From: WLJO01 sp046597895 | GTDB taxonomy: Bacteria; Actinomycetota; Acidimicrobiia; Acidimicrobiales; Ilumatobacteraceae | Direction: 5' to 3' | DNA: 20,912 nt | Assembly (NCBI GenBank): GCA_046597895.1 | Contig: JBKJJS010000122.1 | Coordinates: 1-20,912 of the forward strand | In this document: in pieces, positions 1 through 6,613 of the stretch | Layout: each line of letters begins with the position of its first letter | Position numbering within the stretch: position 1 is the first letter of the stretch | Position numbers and translations under genes: made by a program | Notes under the pieces: model-generated | Told to the model about the DNA's origin: nothing | Databases searched by the model: none | Seen by the model: only the letters and a program-made list of their open reading frames with translations

Positions 1-702
1 GTGGCCCAGGAGCGATGGCGGGCGTGGCTCACGGCGAACGGGGCCACCTTCACGTTCGACGCGGAAGAGGCGTACGAGCAGGTGATCGGCGGCCTCGATC
101 TGATCTCGCGACCGTCCCGGCCGCAACCGCTGTCCGGCGACGCCGAGATCACCATCGGCCGTTACGAACACAGAGGGTCGTGTGATGCCGTCCGGGCCGT
201 CTACCAGTCCGCCGACGCACCCGTTCCCGCCGGATCGGTCGTAACGATCAACGACGGCGGCAACGTCGAGGTCGAGGCACCGTTCGGATCGGCCGGTGTG
301 GTCATGGCGCCATCGGCGTCCGGCGGCTGCGAGTACGAGGTGTTCGCCACCCCGTCACTCGTCGTGGACGGCGCCGATGTCCCCGTGACGGCATCCTTCT
401 CGAACGTGAACTGTTCGTCGCTCCTTGGCTCGGATCTGATCGGCGCCGACTACCAGGCCGGCGCCAGCCCGTACTTCGTCTACGCCTTCACCGGCGAGGC
501 GCCAGAGACGTGGACCGTCGTGCTCGGCCCCGGCACCATCGCTGATGTCCTGCAGAACCCGGATTCGGTGCCGGAGTCGTCCCTGACGGCCTTTACGACG
601 ACGCCCACACGCGCCGATCTTCGCCACTACGTGTTCGACGGCGCCGGGCCAGCCGGACCGGTCCATGTCGAGCTCCGCTGCACGCCCTACGACGAACCCT
701 GA
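1..702 (+). CDS. Secreted-type hypothetical protein, probably 5'-truncated
   Basis: I do not recognise this protein. The open frame begins at the first base of the window with GTG, so the true start may lie upstream. 233 residues are visible, ending at TGA 700-702. The composition is rich in Gly, Ala, Val, Ser, Thr and Asp, with alternating hydrophobic/polar stretches typical of an extracytoplasmic beta-sandwich. Four cysteines (visible residues 61, 110, 138 and 227) are spaced as two plausible disulfides, which supports an exported location. No signal peptide, membrane anchor, sortase motif or catalytic signature is visible in this part. The next confident gene on this strand begins about 600 bp later, so it is not obviously in an operon within the window. 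Frame and coding nature look sound; function is unknown. Confidence 0.6.
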   Translation: MAQERWRAWLTANGATFTFDAEEAYEQVIGGLDLISRPSRPQPLSGDAEITIGRYEHRGSCDAVRAVYQSADAPVPAGSVVTINDGGNVEVEAPFGSAGVVMAPSASGGCEYEVFATPSLVVDGADVPVTASFSNVNCSSLLGSDLIGADYQAGASPYFVYAFTGEAPETWTVVLGPGTIADVLQNPDSVPESSLTAFTTTPTRADLRHYVFDGAGPAGPVHVELRCTPYDEP

Positions 703-1006
703 GCACCGCGTCTCCACCAGCAAGTCACCAGAAAAGCTTCTCGCCTTCGCACTTGCCAGACAGGTTCTGCTGAACGCTTTCGGCTACGACTCATCGCACC
801 CGTAGTACTGGTGCATCCATGCGCAAAGCCTGAGGACCGGCGGACCAACGGCGCGGCGCGCCGGGACCAACGGAGGGACCAGCGACTCCACGAACCGAGC
901 CGGTACCGCCTATCAGCGCCTCCGCGACTCAGCCCGCTCGGTGGTGTCGCGTACACGCTTGTCACCAGGACTTCTCGGGTCCGCGTCGCGTACTGCGGCG
1001 GTGGGT

Positions 1007-1068
1007 CGTGCAGGGTTCTCCCTCGTCTGGGGGTCAAGAGGTCGCAGGTTCAAATCCTCTCAGCACGA
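1007..1068 (+). pseudogene. tRNA-Pro(GGG)-like remnant lacking the D-arm
   Basis: The 3' half is tRNA-like. The T-loop TTCAAAT (1049-1055) is flanked by GCAGG (1044-1048) and CCTCT (1056-1060), which form a weakened stem with one C-C mismatch and one G-T pair. The anticodon loop CTGGGGG (1027-1033) gives anticodon GGG (1029-1031), reading proline codons. CGTGCAG (1007-1013) pairs at six of seven positions with CAGCACG (1061-1067). It retains C1-G72 and discriminator A73, the known identity features of bacterial tRNA-Pro. Only 8 nt (1014-1021) separate the acceptor and anticodon arms, so the D-arm is missing. The anticodon stem CTCGT/TCAAG has two mismatches, and no CCA is encoded. A decayed tRNA copy, perhaps left by integration, is more likely than a working tRNA. 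Confidence 0.5.
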
Positions 1069-1152
1069 CAAGAAACGGCCAGGTCAAAGGCACAACGCCT
1101 GCGACCCGGGCTTCGTCGTTGGCGCTTCCCCCGGGACGCTTCAGGCCAGTGC

Positions 1153-1187
1153 TACTGTCGTCGGACTCGGATCTCACGCCAAGGGGG
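1153..1187 (+). promoter_or_regulatory. Candidate -10 box and ribosome-binding site for the methyltransferase
   Basis: TACTGT at 1153-1158 fits the TANNNT box used by other genes here, and AAGGGGG at 1181-1187 is a strong Shine-Dalgarno match. In the methyltransferase frame no ATG, GTG or TTG follows at normal spacing. The nearest triplet is ATT at 1195, 7 nt downstream. Either a rare ATT start is used or the real start has been lost. Confidence 0.3.
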
Positions 1188-1305
1188 TTACAGGATTCTC
1201 ACTCGATCGACTCTCAAGCGACTCGTCCCACGCAAGATCCTGAACAAGATCCTGCTGACGTTTCCCTGGCTCTATCGCACCAACCTGGTGAGGTACGAGA
1301 CAAAC

Positions 1306-1884
1306 ATGGACGAGGGTGGCCTCGATGACCTGCTCAAGGCTCTCCCCGCCGCCGCCTCTGTCGCTGGCGACATCATCGAATGTGGCAGTTCCCGCTGCGG
1401 CACGTCAGTCATCGTCGCCTTGGAGATGAAGAGGCTGGGAGTTCGCAAGAAGCTGATTGCCTGCGACTCGTTTGAGGGCTTCGACCGGGAGGAGTTACAA
1501 AAGGAGAAGTCCCTCGGTTGGACGCAGGCACCCGAGGACGCGTTCACCTCCACATCCTTTGAGTACGTCAAGAAGAAGCTGGAGCGCCTGGGCGTCGGCG
1601 ACCTCGTCACGCCGGTGAAGGGTTACTTCCAGCAGACGCTGCCCGCCATGAAGGGCGAGATCTCCCTCGCGCTCGTCGACTGCGACCTGAAGGACAGCAT
1701 GGCGTACAGCGCGGAGGAGGTATGGAAGCGCATCGTTTCCGGCGGACAGCTGCTCTTCGACGACTACCTGGCCAACGACTGGAGAGGTGCGCGCCAGGCC
1801 GTCGACGAGTTCGTCGAGCGCCACGCCGAGGAGATCGCGTCGCACTCACTCGGCAAGCGCCTCTACCTCGTCGTGAAGAAGTGA
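1306..1884 (+). CDS. TylF/MycF-type SAM-dependent O-methyltransferase
   Basis: This is a class I SAM-dependent methyltransferase resembling the TylF/MycF (macrocin O-methyltransferase) family, which methylates sugar hydroxyls in a metal-dependent way. Visible motifs are the glycine-containing SAM loop after GDIIECGSSRCGTS, the acidic strand-2 motif ACDSFEGF, and the family motif LVDCDLKDS followed by GGQLLFDDY. In the known family the aspartates of these last two motifs bind the metal. ATG 1306 is the first ATG ahead of the core, giving 192 residues, somewhat short for the family. The frame continues upstream through a plausible family-like N-terminus (RLVPRKILNKILLTFPWLYR) to about 1195, where no standard start exists. 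GTG 1288 is another choice. The substrate is unknown. The gene stands alone, with no glycosyltransferase or antibiotic genes beside it. Confidence 0.75.
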   Translation: MDEGGLDDLLKALPAAASVAGDIIECGSSRCGTSVIVALEMKRLGVRKKLIACDSFEGFDREELQKEKSLGWTQAPEDAFTSTSFEYVKKKLERLGVGDLVTPVKGYFQQTLPAMKGEISLALVDCDLKDSMAYSAEEVWKRIVSGGQLLFDDYLANDWRGARQAVDEFVERHAEEIASHSLGKRLYLVVKK

Positions 1885-2026
1885 CCGCCGACGGGGATGG
1901 AAACGCTGAGCGGAGAGCCGCGAGCGGGCCTTGCCCGGAGGATATGTCAGCGGACGGGCGGCCGTTCGCGGTGGGGGTTGCTTCAGGATCGGGTTGTGCG
2001 CCGGAAGTGGAGGCTGAACATTGCGA

Positions 2027-2032
2027 TACTTT
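2027..2032 (+). promoter_or_regulatory. -10 box of a leaderless promoter (L,D-transpeptidase)
   Basis: TACTTT, preceded by GA, lies exactly 7 nt before GTG 2040, so transcription would begin at or next to the start codon. No Shine-Dalgarno is present. The spacing matches other genes in the window. Confidence 0.55.
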
Positions 2033-2039
2033 GGCCAAC

Positions 2040-2918
2040 GTGAACCAGCGCGGAGCCGCTCGCGTTGCGGTGCGGGTGGCTATCGTCGCGGTCGTTGCGA
2101 TGGCGTCCAGCGTGTATTCGGCGAGAGGGGCGGTCGCCGAGGAACCGTGGACCCTCACCACGCTCGACGGCACTGCCGGATACTTCGAGGCGAGCGGGGT
2201 GTGCCCGGAGAAGACGGCGACGATCAGCTTCGAATGGTCACCGGCGCCGAACGGCGATGGCCACGGCGACGTCGCGATCTCCTCGCGTCACGTCAACGTC
2301 CGGCTGAGGATGCAGGCGCCGGAAGCCTCGGAAGCGATCTCCGTGACGCTGAAGTGTCGGGCCGCAGGGGGCAAGCGACTGTTGACGGCCGGCCCCTTCA
2401 CCACCGTGAGCGGCAATGGCCTGCTGCAAGCCCCGCGAGGAGCGCTCCATCGGCGCCAGATCATCTACTCGCTCTCGGCGCAGCAACTCTGGGCGATTGA
2501 CGACGACGGCACGGTGGCCAGGACGTACCTCGTCTCGGGCCGGCGCCTCGACTTCATCAGTGGCGCAGCAGCGGTTGGCCAATTCGCGGTGTTCTCCAAG
2601 TCGCTGATGGGTTGCGTCATCAACGGCGTCTACTGCCCATTGATGGTGCGCTTCAACCGGACCCCGCTCGCGAACGTCGGCTTCCATGCCATTCCGTACA
2701 GCGAAGGCAAGCGGTTCTGGCAGTCGTCTGACGAGTTGGGCCAACCGCGATCGGGTGGCTGTGTTCGCGCCGATCCCGACGACGCCAAGTGGCTGTACGA
2801 CTGGTCGACCATCGGCGACTCCGTCTACGTGATCGAGGGGACGGCGATGCCACCACTGTTTGGTCCCTCCGACGACGGGCGCTCGCCGTCGCTTTTCGGT
2901 GTGTTGCTTCCCCTTTGA
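2040..2918 (+). CDS. Secreted L,D-transpeptidase-like (YkuD domain) protein
   Basis: A 292-residue protein with a signal peptide: basic start, hydrophobic run VAIVAVVAMA at about residues 13-22, and likely cleavage near the AVA at 31-33. Residues 140-275 look like a YkuD catalytic domain, with Tyr/Trp-rich strands, a conserved-type His at 216 (GFHAIPY) and the nucleophile Cys 241 in RSGGCVR. The common motif is SHGC; here Gly replaces the His before GC, a known variant type. Such enzymes make 3-3 peptidoglycan cross-links or anchor proteins outside the membrane. The middle region (about 40-130) contains a Cys pair (55 and 106) and may be a small beta domain. GTG 2040 is chosen because the signal peptide follows directly and a TANNNT box sits 7 nt upstream. 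The frame is open further upstream, but that part is Arg-rich and overlaps the methyltransferase gene. Confidence 0.8.
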   Translation: MNQRGAARVAVRVAIVAVVAMASSVYSARGAVAEEPWTLTTLDGTAGYFEASGVCPEKTATISFEWSPAPNGDGHGDVAISSRHVNVRLRMQAPEASEAISVTLKCRAAGGKRLLTAGPFTTVSGNGLLQAPRGALHRRQIIYSLSAQQLWAIDDDGTVARTYLVSGRRLDFISGAAAVGQFAVFSKSLMGCVINGVYCPLMVRFNRTPLANVGFHAIPYSEGKRFWQSSDELGQPRSGGCVRADPDDAKWLYDWSTIGDSVYVIEGTAMPPLFGPSDDGRSPSLFGVLLPL

Positions 2919-3003
2919 TCCGACGCGCCAGATTGGCGGCCAAGATGAGCGCTGCCCCGCCGAGCCCGGAACTAAACCGCGATTCCCCGGCCGGACGAGC
3001 ACC

Positions 3004-3026
3004 CCGGTAGCGTTCGCCGTTACCGG
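3004..3026. repeat. Inverted repeat between the L,D-transpeptidase and ABM genes
   Basis: CCGGTAGCG (3004-3012) and CGTTACCGG (3018-3026) form a 9-bp stem with one G-T pair around the loop TTCGC. It lies 86 bp after the L,D-transpeptidase stop and 37 bp before GTG 3063. No T-run follows, so it may be a Rho-type or U-less terminator, or an operator. Confidence 0.45.
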
Positions 3027-3062
3027 ATCGGCGCCCGAGCCGCCGCCAGACTGGGGACACAC

Positions 3063-3428
3063 GTGATCGTCATCGGCGCCACGATCGACTTCGCCGACGA
3101 GGCCGCGCGCGACGCGGCCGTCCAGAAGTCCGCGCCGATCCAGTTGGCAACCCGCCAGGACGAGGCCGGTTGCCACGCGTATTGCTTCGCCGCCGATCCC
3201 TGCGTAGCGACCCGTATTCAGGTCTACGAACTGTGGGAGGACGAGGCGTCGCTGGCGGCCCACTTCGGTCACGCCAACTACTTCGCCATGCGAGAGGCCT
3301 TCCGCACGTTGGGGATCACCGGCGCCTGGAACCGGCTCTACCTCGTGGATCGCAGCGAGCCCGTGTATGGACCGAATGGCGAAATTCGCACGAAGTTCTT
3401 CGTCGACGACCCGACCGGAACGGAGTAG
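3063..3428 (+). CDS. ABM-fold (antibiotic biosynthesis monooxygenase-like) protein
   Basis: A 121-residue protein with the dimeric alpha/beta-barrel ABM pattern: strand MIVIGATIDF, a helix, then DEAGCHAYCFAADP, VYELWEDEASLAAHF and HANYFAMREAF. Members of this family include cofactor-free quinol or anthraquinol monooxygenases and catabolic accessory proteins, so the exact reaction cannot be read from the sequence. GTG 3063 is preceded by GGGGA about 5 nt upstream. It is followed after 9 bp by an amidohydrolase gene on the same strand, and that gene overlaps the next one, so the three probably form one operon. It is clearly paralogous to the product of the minus-strand gene at 8582-8938: both share the HANYF..MR..F..(L/H)GITG segment. 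A C-terminal extension (about residues 95-121) is not typical of the minimal domain. Confidence 0.75.
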   Translation: MIVIGATIDFADEAARDAAVQKSAPIQLATRQDEAGCHAYCFAADPCVATRIQVYELWEDEASLAAHFGHANYFAMREAFRTLGITGAWNRLYLVDRSEPVYGPNGEIRTKFFVDDPTGTE

Positions 3429-3437
3429 GCGACTCTC

Positions 3438-4427
3438 ATGGGTGCCATCGACATCCACGCCCACATTGTGCTTGAGGCGGGGTTCGGCCAAGCCGGTCCG
3501 AGTGGTCCCGAGTTGGCGACGGATGAGCAAGGCGTGCCGTTCTTCCGCATCGGCGACTACTCGATGAAGCCCATGAACTACCGGGGCAGCCTGTTCATGG
3601 ACGTGGAGAAGCGGCTTCGCCACATGGACCGCGATGGCATCGAGATCCAACTGCTCTCTCCGAACCCGCTGACGCTGTTCCACGGAATCGACGCCGACGA
3701 CGCCATCCGCTATTGCCGAGTCCACAACGACGCCATGGCTGAGGTTGTCGCGCAGCACCCGGGCCGGTTCCTCGGCGGGGCCGCCCTGCCGATGCAAGAT
3801 GTCGATGCAGCCATGACCGAACTCGAGCGTGCGGTGCGGCAACTCGACCTGACCGCGCCCTACGTCGGTACTGACTTCGGGTACGAGCTCGACGACGTCC
3901 GCCTCGACGACTTCTACCGGCTCCTCGTCGAGCTCGATGTGCCCCTGTTCCTTCATCCGGCGTCCACCGACGGCGTGGGCAAGCCTCCCGCGCGGATGCG
4001 TCGCTTCGAGCTCAGCCTGCTCGTCGGCTACGCGTACGACGAGACGCTGGCGGTGGCGGCACTCATCCTCGGCGGCGTCACCGAGCGTCACCCTGATGTC
4101 GACATCTGCGTGTCCCACGGCGGAGGCGTGATCGGGTTCCTCGCTGAGAAGTTCGCATTTGCCTGCGACACCCGGCCGTGGGCACCGGAGCATCTGCGTG
4201 ACGGCGCCTTCCTTACGCACCTTCGCCGTCTGTGGTTCGACAGCCACATGGACGCCCAGCCAGCGCTTGATCTCCTCGTCGACACCGTCGGCACCGAGCA
4301 CATGGTGTTCGGAACCAACTACGGGGGCTGGGACTCCGGCGGCGGCCACGCACGGGACGAGTTCATTCTCTCCCTCACCCCGAATGCGCGACGATTGTTG
4401 CGACTGCCTGCCGAGGAGACACCATGA
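3438..4427 (+). CDS. Amidohydrolase family 2 (ACMSD-like) TIM-barrel protein
   Basis: A 329-residue amidohydrolase of the ACMSD-like group, which hydrolyses or decarboxylates ring-cleavage products and related carboxylates. Metal-site residues visible are His 7 and His 9 (IDIHAHI), His 173 (FLHPAS) and His 227 (VSHGGGVIG). Where most relatives have a GSD/GTD motif with a metal-binding Asp, this protein has FGTNYGGWDSG, with Asn 294 at the expected position and an Asp at 299. ATG 3438 lies 9 bp after the ABM gene and keeps the N-terminal HxH strand intact. The stop codon overlaps the next amidohydrolase start by 4 bp (ATGA), which indicates translational coupling. The substrate is unknown. Context suggests catabolism of an aromatic or other cyclic compound, as inference only. 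Confidence 0.8.
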   Translation: MGAIDIHAHIVLEAGFGQAGPSGPELATDEQGVPFFRIGDYSMKPMNYRGSLFMDVEKRLRHMDRDGIEIQLLSPNPLTLFHGIDADDAIRYCRVHNDAMAEVVAQHPGRFLGGAALPMQDVDAAMTELERAVRQLDLTAPYVGTDFGYELDDVRLDDFYRLLVELDVPLFLHPASTDGVGKPPARMRRFELSLLVGYAYDETLAVAALILGGVTERHPDVDICVSHGGGVIGFLAEKFAFACDTRPWAPEHLRDGAFLTHLRRLWFDSHMDAQPALDLLVDTVGTEHMVFGTNYGGWDSGGGHARDEFILSLTPNARRLLRLPAEETP

Positions 4428-5743
4428 CCGACCGCCCCCAGAACGATGTCGTGTTCACGAACGCCCGCCTCTTCACGGGGGTGGACGAGGCGGTGATCCC
4501 CGACGGCGCCGTGTGGGTCTCCGGCACGCACATCCGGCGTGCCGGTGCGGCCGACATCCTGCGCGATGTTCCCGTAGACGTCCCCCGAGTAGACCTCGGC
4601 GGCCGCTTCGTGATGCCGGGCATGACCGAGTCGCACGCCCATATCTCGTACGACCACAACGGCCCGACGGAACTGGACAAGACGCCGGTCGAGCACGCCA
4701 TGCTGAACTCCGTCGACAACGCCCGACTGATGCTCGGCTCCGGTTTCACGTCAGCCATCAGCTTCGGGTCCGTCCACCGCATCGACGTGTTCCTGCGAAA
4801 CGCCATCGATCGCGGCACGATTCCCGGCCCCCGACTCGTCGCTTCTGGACGCGACATCGGGGGCACCGCCAGTAACGCCGACTTCCACAAGGACTGGTTC
4901 AAGCCCCAGATGGAAGGGCTGGGCGTGATTGCCAACGGGCCATGGGAGGTGCGCCAGGCTGTGCGCACCATGCGCAAGAACGGCGGCGACATCATCAAGA
5001 TCTTCCTCGACGGTGAGAACCTCTCCGATCACGCCCCGCCGGGTGAACTCACGTACACGGATGAAGAGGTCGCGGCGGCGTGTGACGAGGCCCATCGTCG
5101 CAACATGCGCGTGGCGTGCCATGCTCGCTCGGCCGCCGCCGTGAAGCAGGCCGTTCGTTTCGGTGTCGACGTCATCGGCCACGCGAACTATCTCGACGAT
5201 GAGGCGCTCGAGATGCTCCGCGAAGAACGCCACCGCGTGTTCGTGGGCCCGGCCATCGCGTGGGAGATGCAGTTCATTGCCCGCTGCGAGGACATCGGCT
5301 TCAATCGGGAGACGGTGAGAGCCAAGGGCTACGACCGCGAGGTCGAAGAGACCGTGAAGTCGGTCAAGCGCATGCGCGATGCCGGTGTGCGCGTGCTCAT
5401 CGGCGGGGACTATGGCCTCAACATCACCCCTCACGGCACCTACGCCAAGGATCTCCAATACTTCGTCGAGTTGTTCGGGATGTCACCGGCGGAAGCGCTG
5501 TTGTGTGCCACCCGCGACGGGGGAGCGGCGGCCGACCCGAACGGCATGGTCGGCACACTCGAGGAGGGCAAGTACGCCGACCTCGTGGTCGTCGACGGAG
5601 ACCCGTCGGTGGACGTCACCGTGCTTCAGGATCACGACCGCATCGTCGGCGTCATGAAGGGCGGCACCATGTACAGGGGCCTCACCAAAAAGGACCCGTA
5701 CAGGGTCGCCGACCCCGTGGCATGGATGGCGAATCTCAGCTGA
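4424..5743 (+). CDS. Amidohydrolase family 1 (imidazolonepropionase/prolidase-like) metal-dependent hydrolase
   Basis: A 439-residue metallo-dependent hydrolase. The N- and C-terminal beta segments form the small composite domain, and the barrel between them carries His 71 and His 73 (ESHAHIS), Lys 192 (IKIFLDGE), His 233 (ACHAR), His 253 (IGHANYLDD) and Asp 329 (IGGDYGL). This is a complete binuclear-type set, with Lys 192 as the candidate carbamylated bridging ligand. The family includes imidazolonepropionase-like enzymes and many Xaa-Pro or amide hydrolases of unknown specificity. The C-terminal motif GTLEEGKYADLVVVDGDP is typical. The start ATG 4424 overlaps the stop of the upstream amidohydrolase. 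The 3' end overlaps a convergent gene by 8 bp. It is probably cytoplasmic, since no signal peptide is seen. Substrate not deduced. Confidence 0.85.
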   Translation: MTDRPQNDVVFTNARLFTGVDEAVIPDGAVWVSGTHIRRAGAADILRDVPVDVPRVDLGGRFVMPGMTESHAHISYDHNGPTELDKTPVEHAMLNSVDNARLMLGSGFTSAISFGSVHRIDVFLRNAIDRGTIPGPRLVASGRDIGGTASNADFHKDWFKPQMEGLGVIANGPWEVRQAVRTMRKNGGDIIKIFLDGENLSDHAPPGELTYTDEEVAAACDEAHRRNMRVACHARSAAAVKQAVRFGVDVIGHANYLDDEALEMLREERHRVFVGPAIAWEMQFIARCEDIGFNRETVRAKGYDREVEETVKSVKRMRDAGVRVLIGGDYGLNITPHGTYAKDLQYFVELFGMSPAEALLCATRDGGAAADPNGMVGTLEEGKYADLVVVDGDPSVDVTVLQDHDRIVGVMKGGTMYRGLTKKDPYRVADPVAWMANLS

Positions 5744-6602
5744 GGCCGAGGACGCGCAACGCGTTCTCACGCAGGAACTTCGGCCAGACCTCGTCCTTGA
5801 ACGGAACGCCCGGCATGTCGCCCATGATCCGTTCGTAGGTGAGGCCCATCGGCCAGTAGCCGGCGTAGATCACCTTGTCGGCCCCCCGGGTGTTGGCGTA
5901 GTCGATGATGAGGTTGTTGTAGTGCTTCGGGGCGAAGGCGCTCGTGGAGTAGTGCAGATTCGGCCACTTGAGCATCAACTTCACGGCCAACTCGGTCCAG
6001 GGCTCGCAGCCGTGACGGGTGACGATGGTGAGTTCGGGGAAGTCGTAGCAGACGATGTCCAGCAGTTCGACGTGCTGGCACATGCTCGGCAACCGCGGCC
6101 CCGGAATGCCTGCACAGATGAACACGGGGAGGCCGAGGTCGGCGCAGGTGGCGTAGATGGGGTACCAGCGGGCGTGGTCGATGGGGTTCTGTGGGTGGCA
6201 TCCGGCGGGGAACGTTCCCACCGCCCTGATCCCGAACTCCTCGTACAGGCGGCGGATCTTGCGGACATCGGTGAGACCGTTGTTCCCGTCGGCCCCGCAT
6301 GAACCGATGAAACGATCGGGATGGGCCTGGAGCGCCCGCTGGCCCACCTCGGCGTCCACTCCGATGAGCGCCCGCTCGATGCCCCAGTGGTCCATCGTGT
6401 TCAGCGTGACGGCGATGGGGTCGAGATCTTCCTCCAAGGCGCCCGGCACGTTTCCCTTGAAGAGGTACTCGACAGGGAACATCGTGTCCTTACTCGACTG
6501 TTCCTTGAGGTTCACCCGAAAGAACTCGTAGAGCTGCCGGGGGTCCGGATCCGGGAAGCCGACCATGCAGTCGACGATCCCGATCGTGGTGGGCATCGCC
6601 AC
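5736..6602 (-). CDS. Amidohydrolase-like TIM-barrel protein lacking the usual metal ligands
   Basis: About 288 residues related in layout to amidohydrolase family 2. The canonical N-terminal D-x-H-x-H strand is replaced by GIVDCMVGFP, the mid-barrel His by VFICAGIPGPR, and the C-terminal GSD-type motif by YAGYWPMG. Only RHGCEPW (IVTRHGCEPWTE) resembles the HGG-type strand. It is therefore either a non-metal or non-catalytic member, or one using different residues. The start is uncertain. GTG 6602 has GAGG 9 nt upstream, ATG 6596 is six bases further in, and a TTG at 6617 overlaps the upstream stop. I chose GTG 6602. It lies 11 bp behind the upstream amidohydrolase, so the two are likely one operon, and its 3' end overlaps the convergent plus-strand amidohydrolase by 8 bp. 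Confidence 0.75.
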   Translation of the reverse strand: MAMPTTIGIVDCMVGFPDPDPRQLYEFFRVNLKEQSSKDTMFPVEYLFKGNVPGALEEDLDPIAVTLNTMDHWGIERALIGVDAEVGQRALQAHPDRFIGSCGADGNNGLTDVRKIRRLYEEFGIRAVGTFPAGCHPQNPIDHARWYPIYATCADLGLPVFICAGIPGPRLPSMCQHVELLDIVCYDFPELTIVTRHGCEPWTELAVKLMLKWPNLHYSTSAFAPKHYNNLIIDYANTRGADKVIYAGYWPMGLTYERIMGDMPGVPFKDEVWPKFLRENALRVLGLS

Positions 6603-6613
6603 GGCGCCCGACC

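Larger units (their letters stand above)
703..1305. other. Gene-poor stretch with a tRNA remnant
   Basis: About 600 bp without a convincing protein gene. Frames crossing it translate to Arg/Ser/Pro-rich sequence typical of non-coding GC-rich DNA. The translation over 1030-1070 resembles the spurious peptides that arise from the T-arm of a tRNA. It holds a tRNA-Pro-like remnant (1007-1068), a candidate -10 box TACTGT (1153-1158) and a candidate Shine-Dalgarno AAGGGGG (1181-1187) ahead of the methyltransferase. I see no integrase, transposase or clear direct repeat. Confidence 0.5.

Noticed and set aside
811..1305. Upstream extension of the methyltransferase frame to ATG 811
   Set aside because: The added residues are Arg/Ser-rich, cross the tRNA-like element and do not resemble any methyltransferase N-terminus; only the part after about 1195 looks family-like.
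1722..2039. Longer start for the L,D-transpeptidase
   Set aside because: It would overlap the methyltransferase gene and bury the signal peptide behind about 100 Arg-rich residues.
2238..4349. A 703-codon open frame on the minus strand
   Set aside because: It lies opposite the L,D-transpeptidase, ABM and amidohydrolase genes, which have clear family motifs, and its translation is Arg/Val/Asp-biased without domain signatures. It is a by-product of GC-rich codon use.
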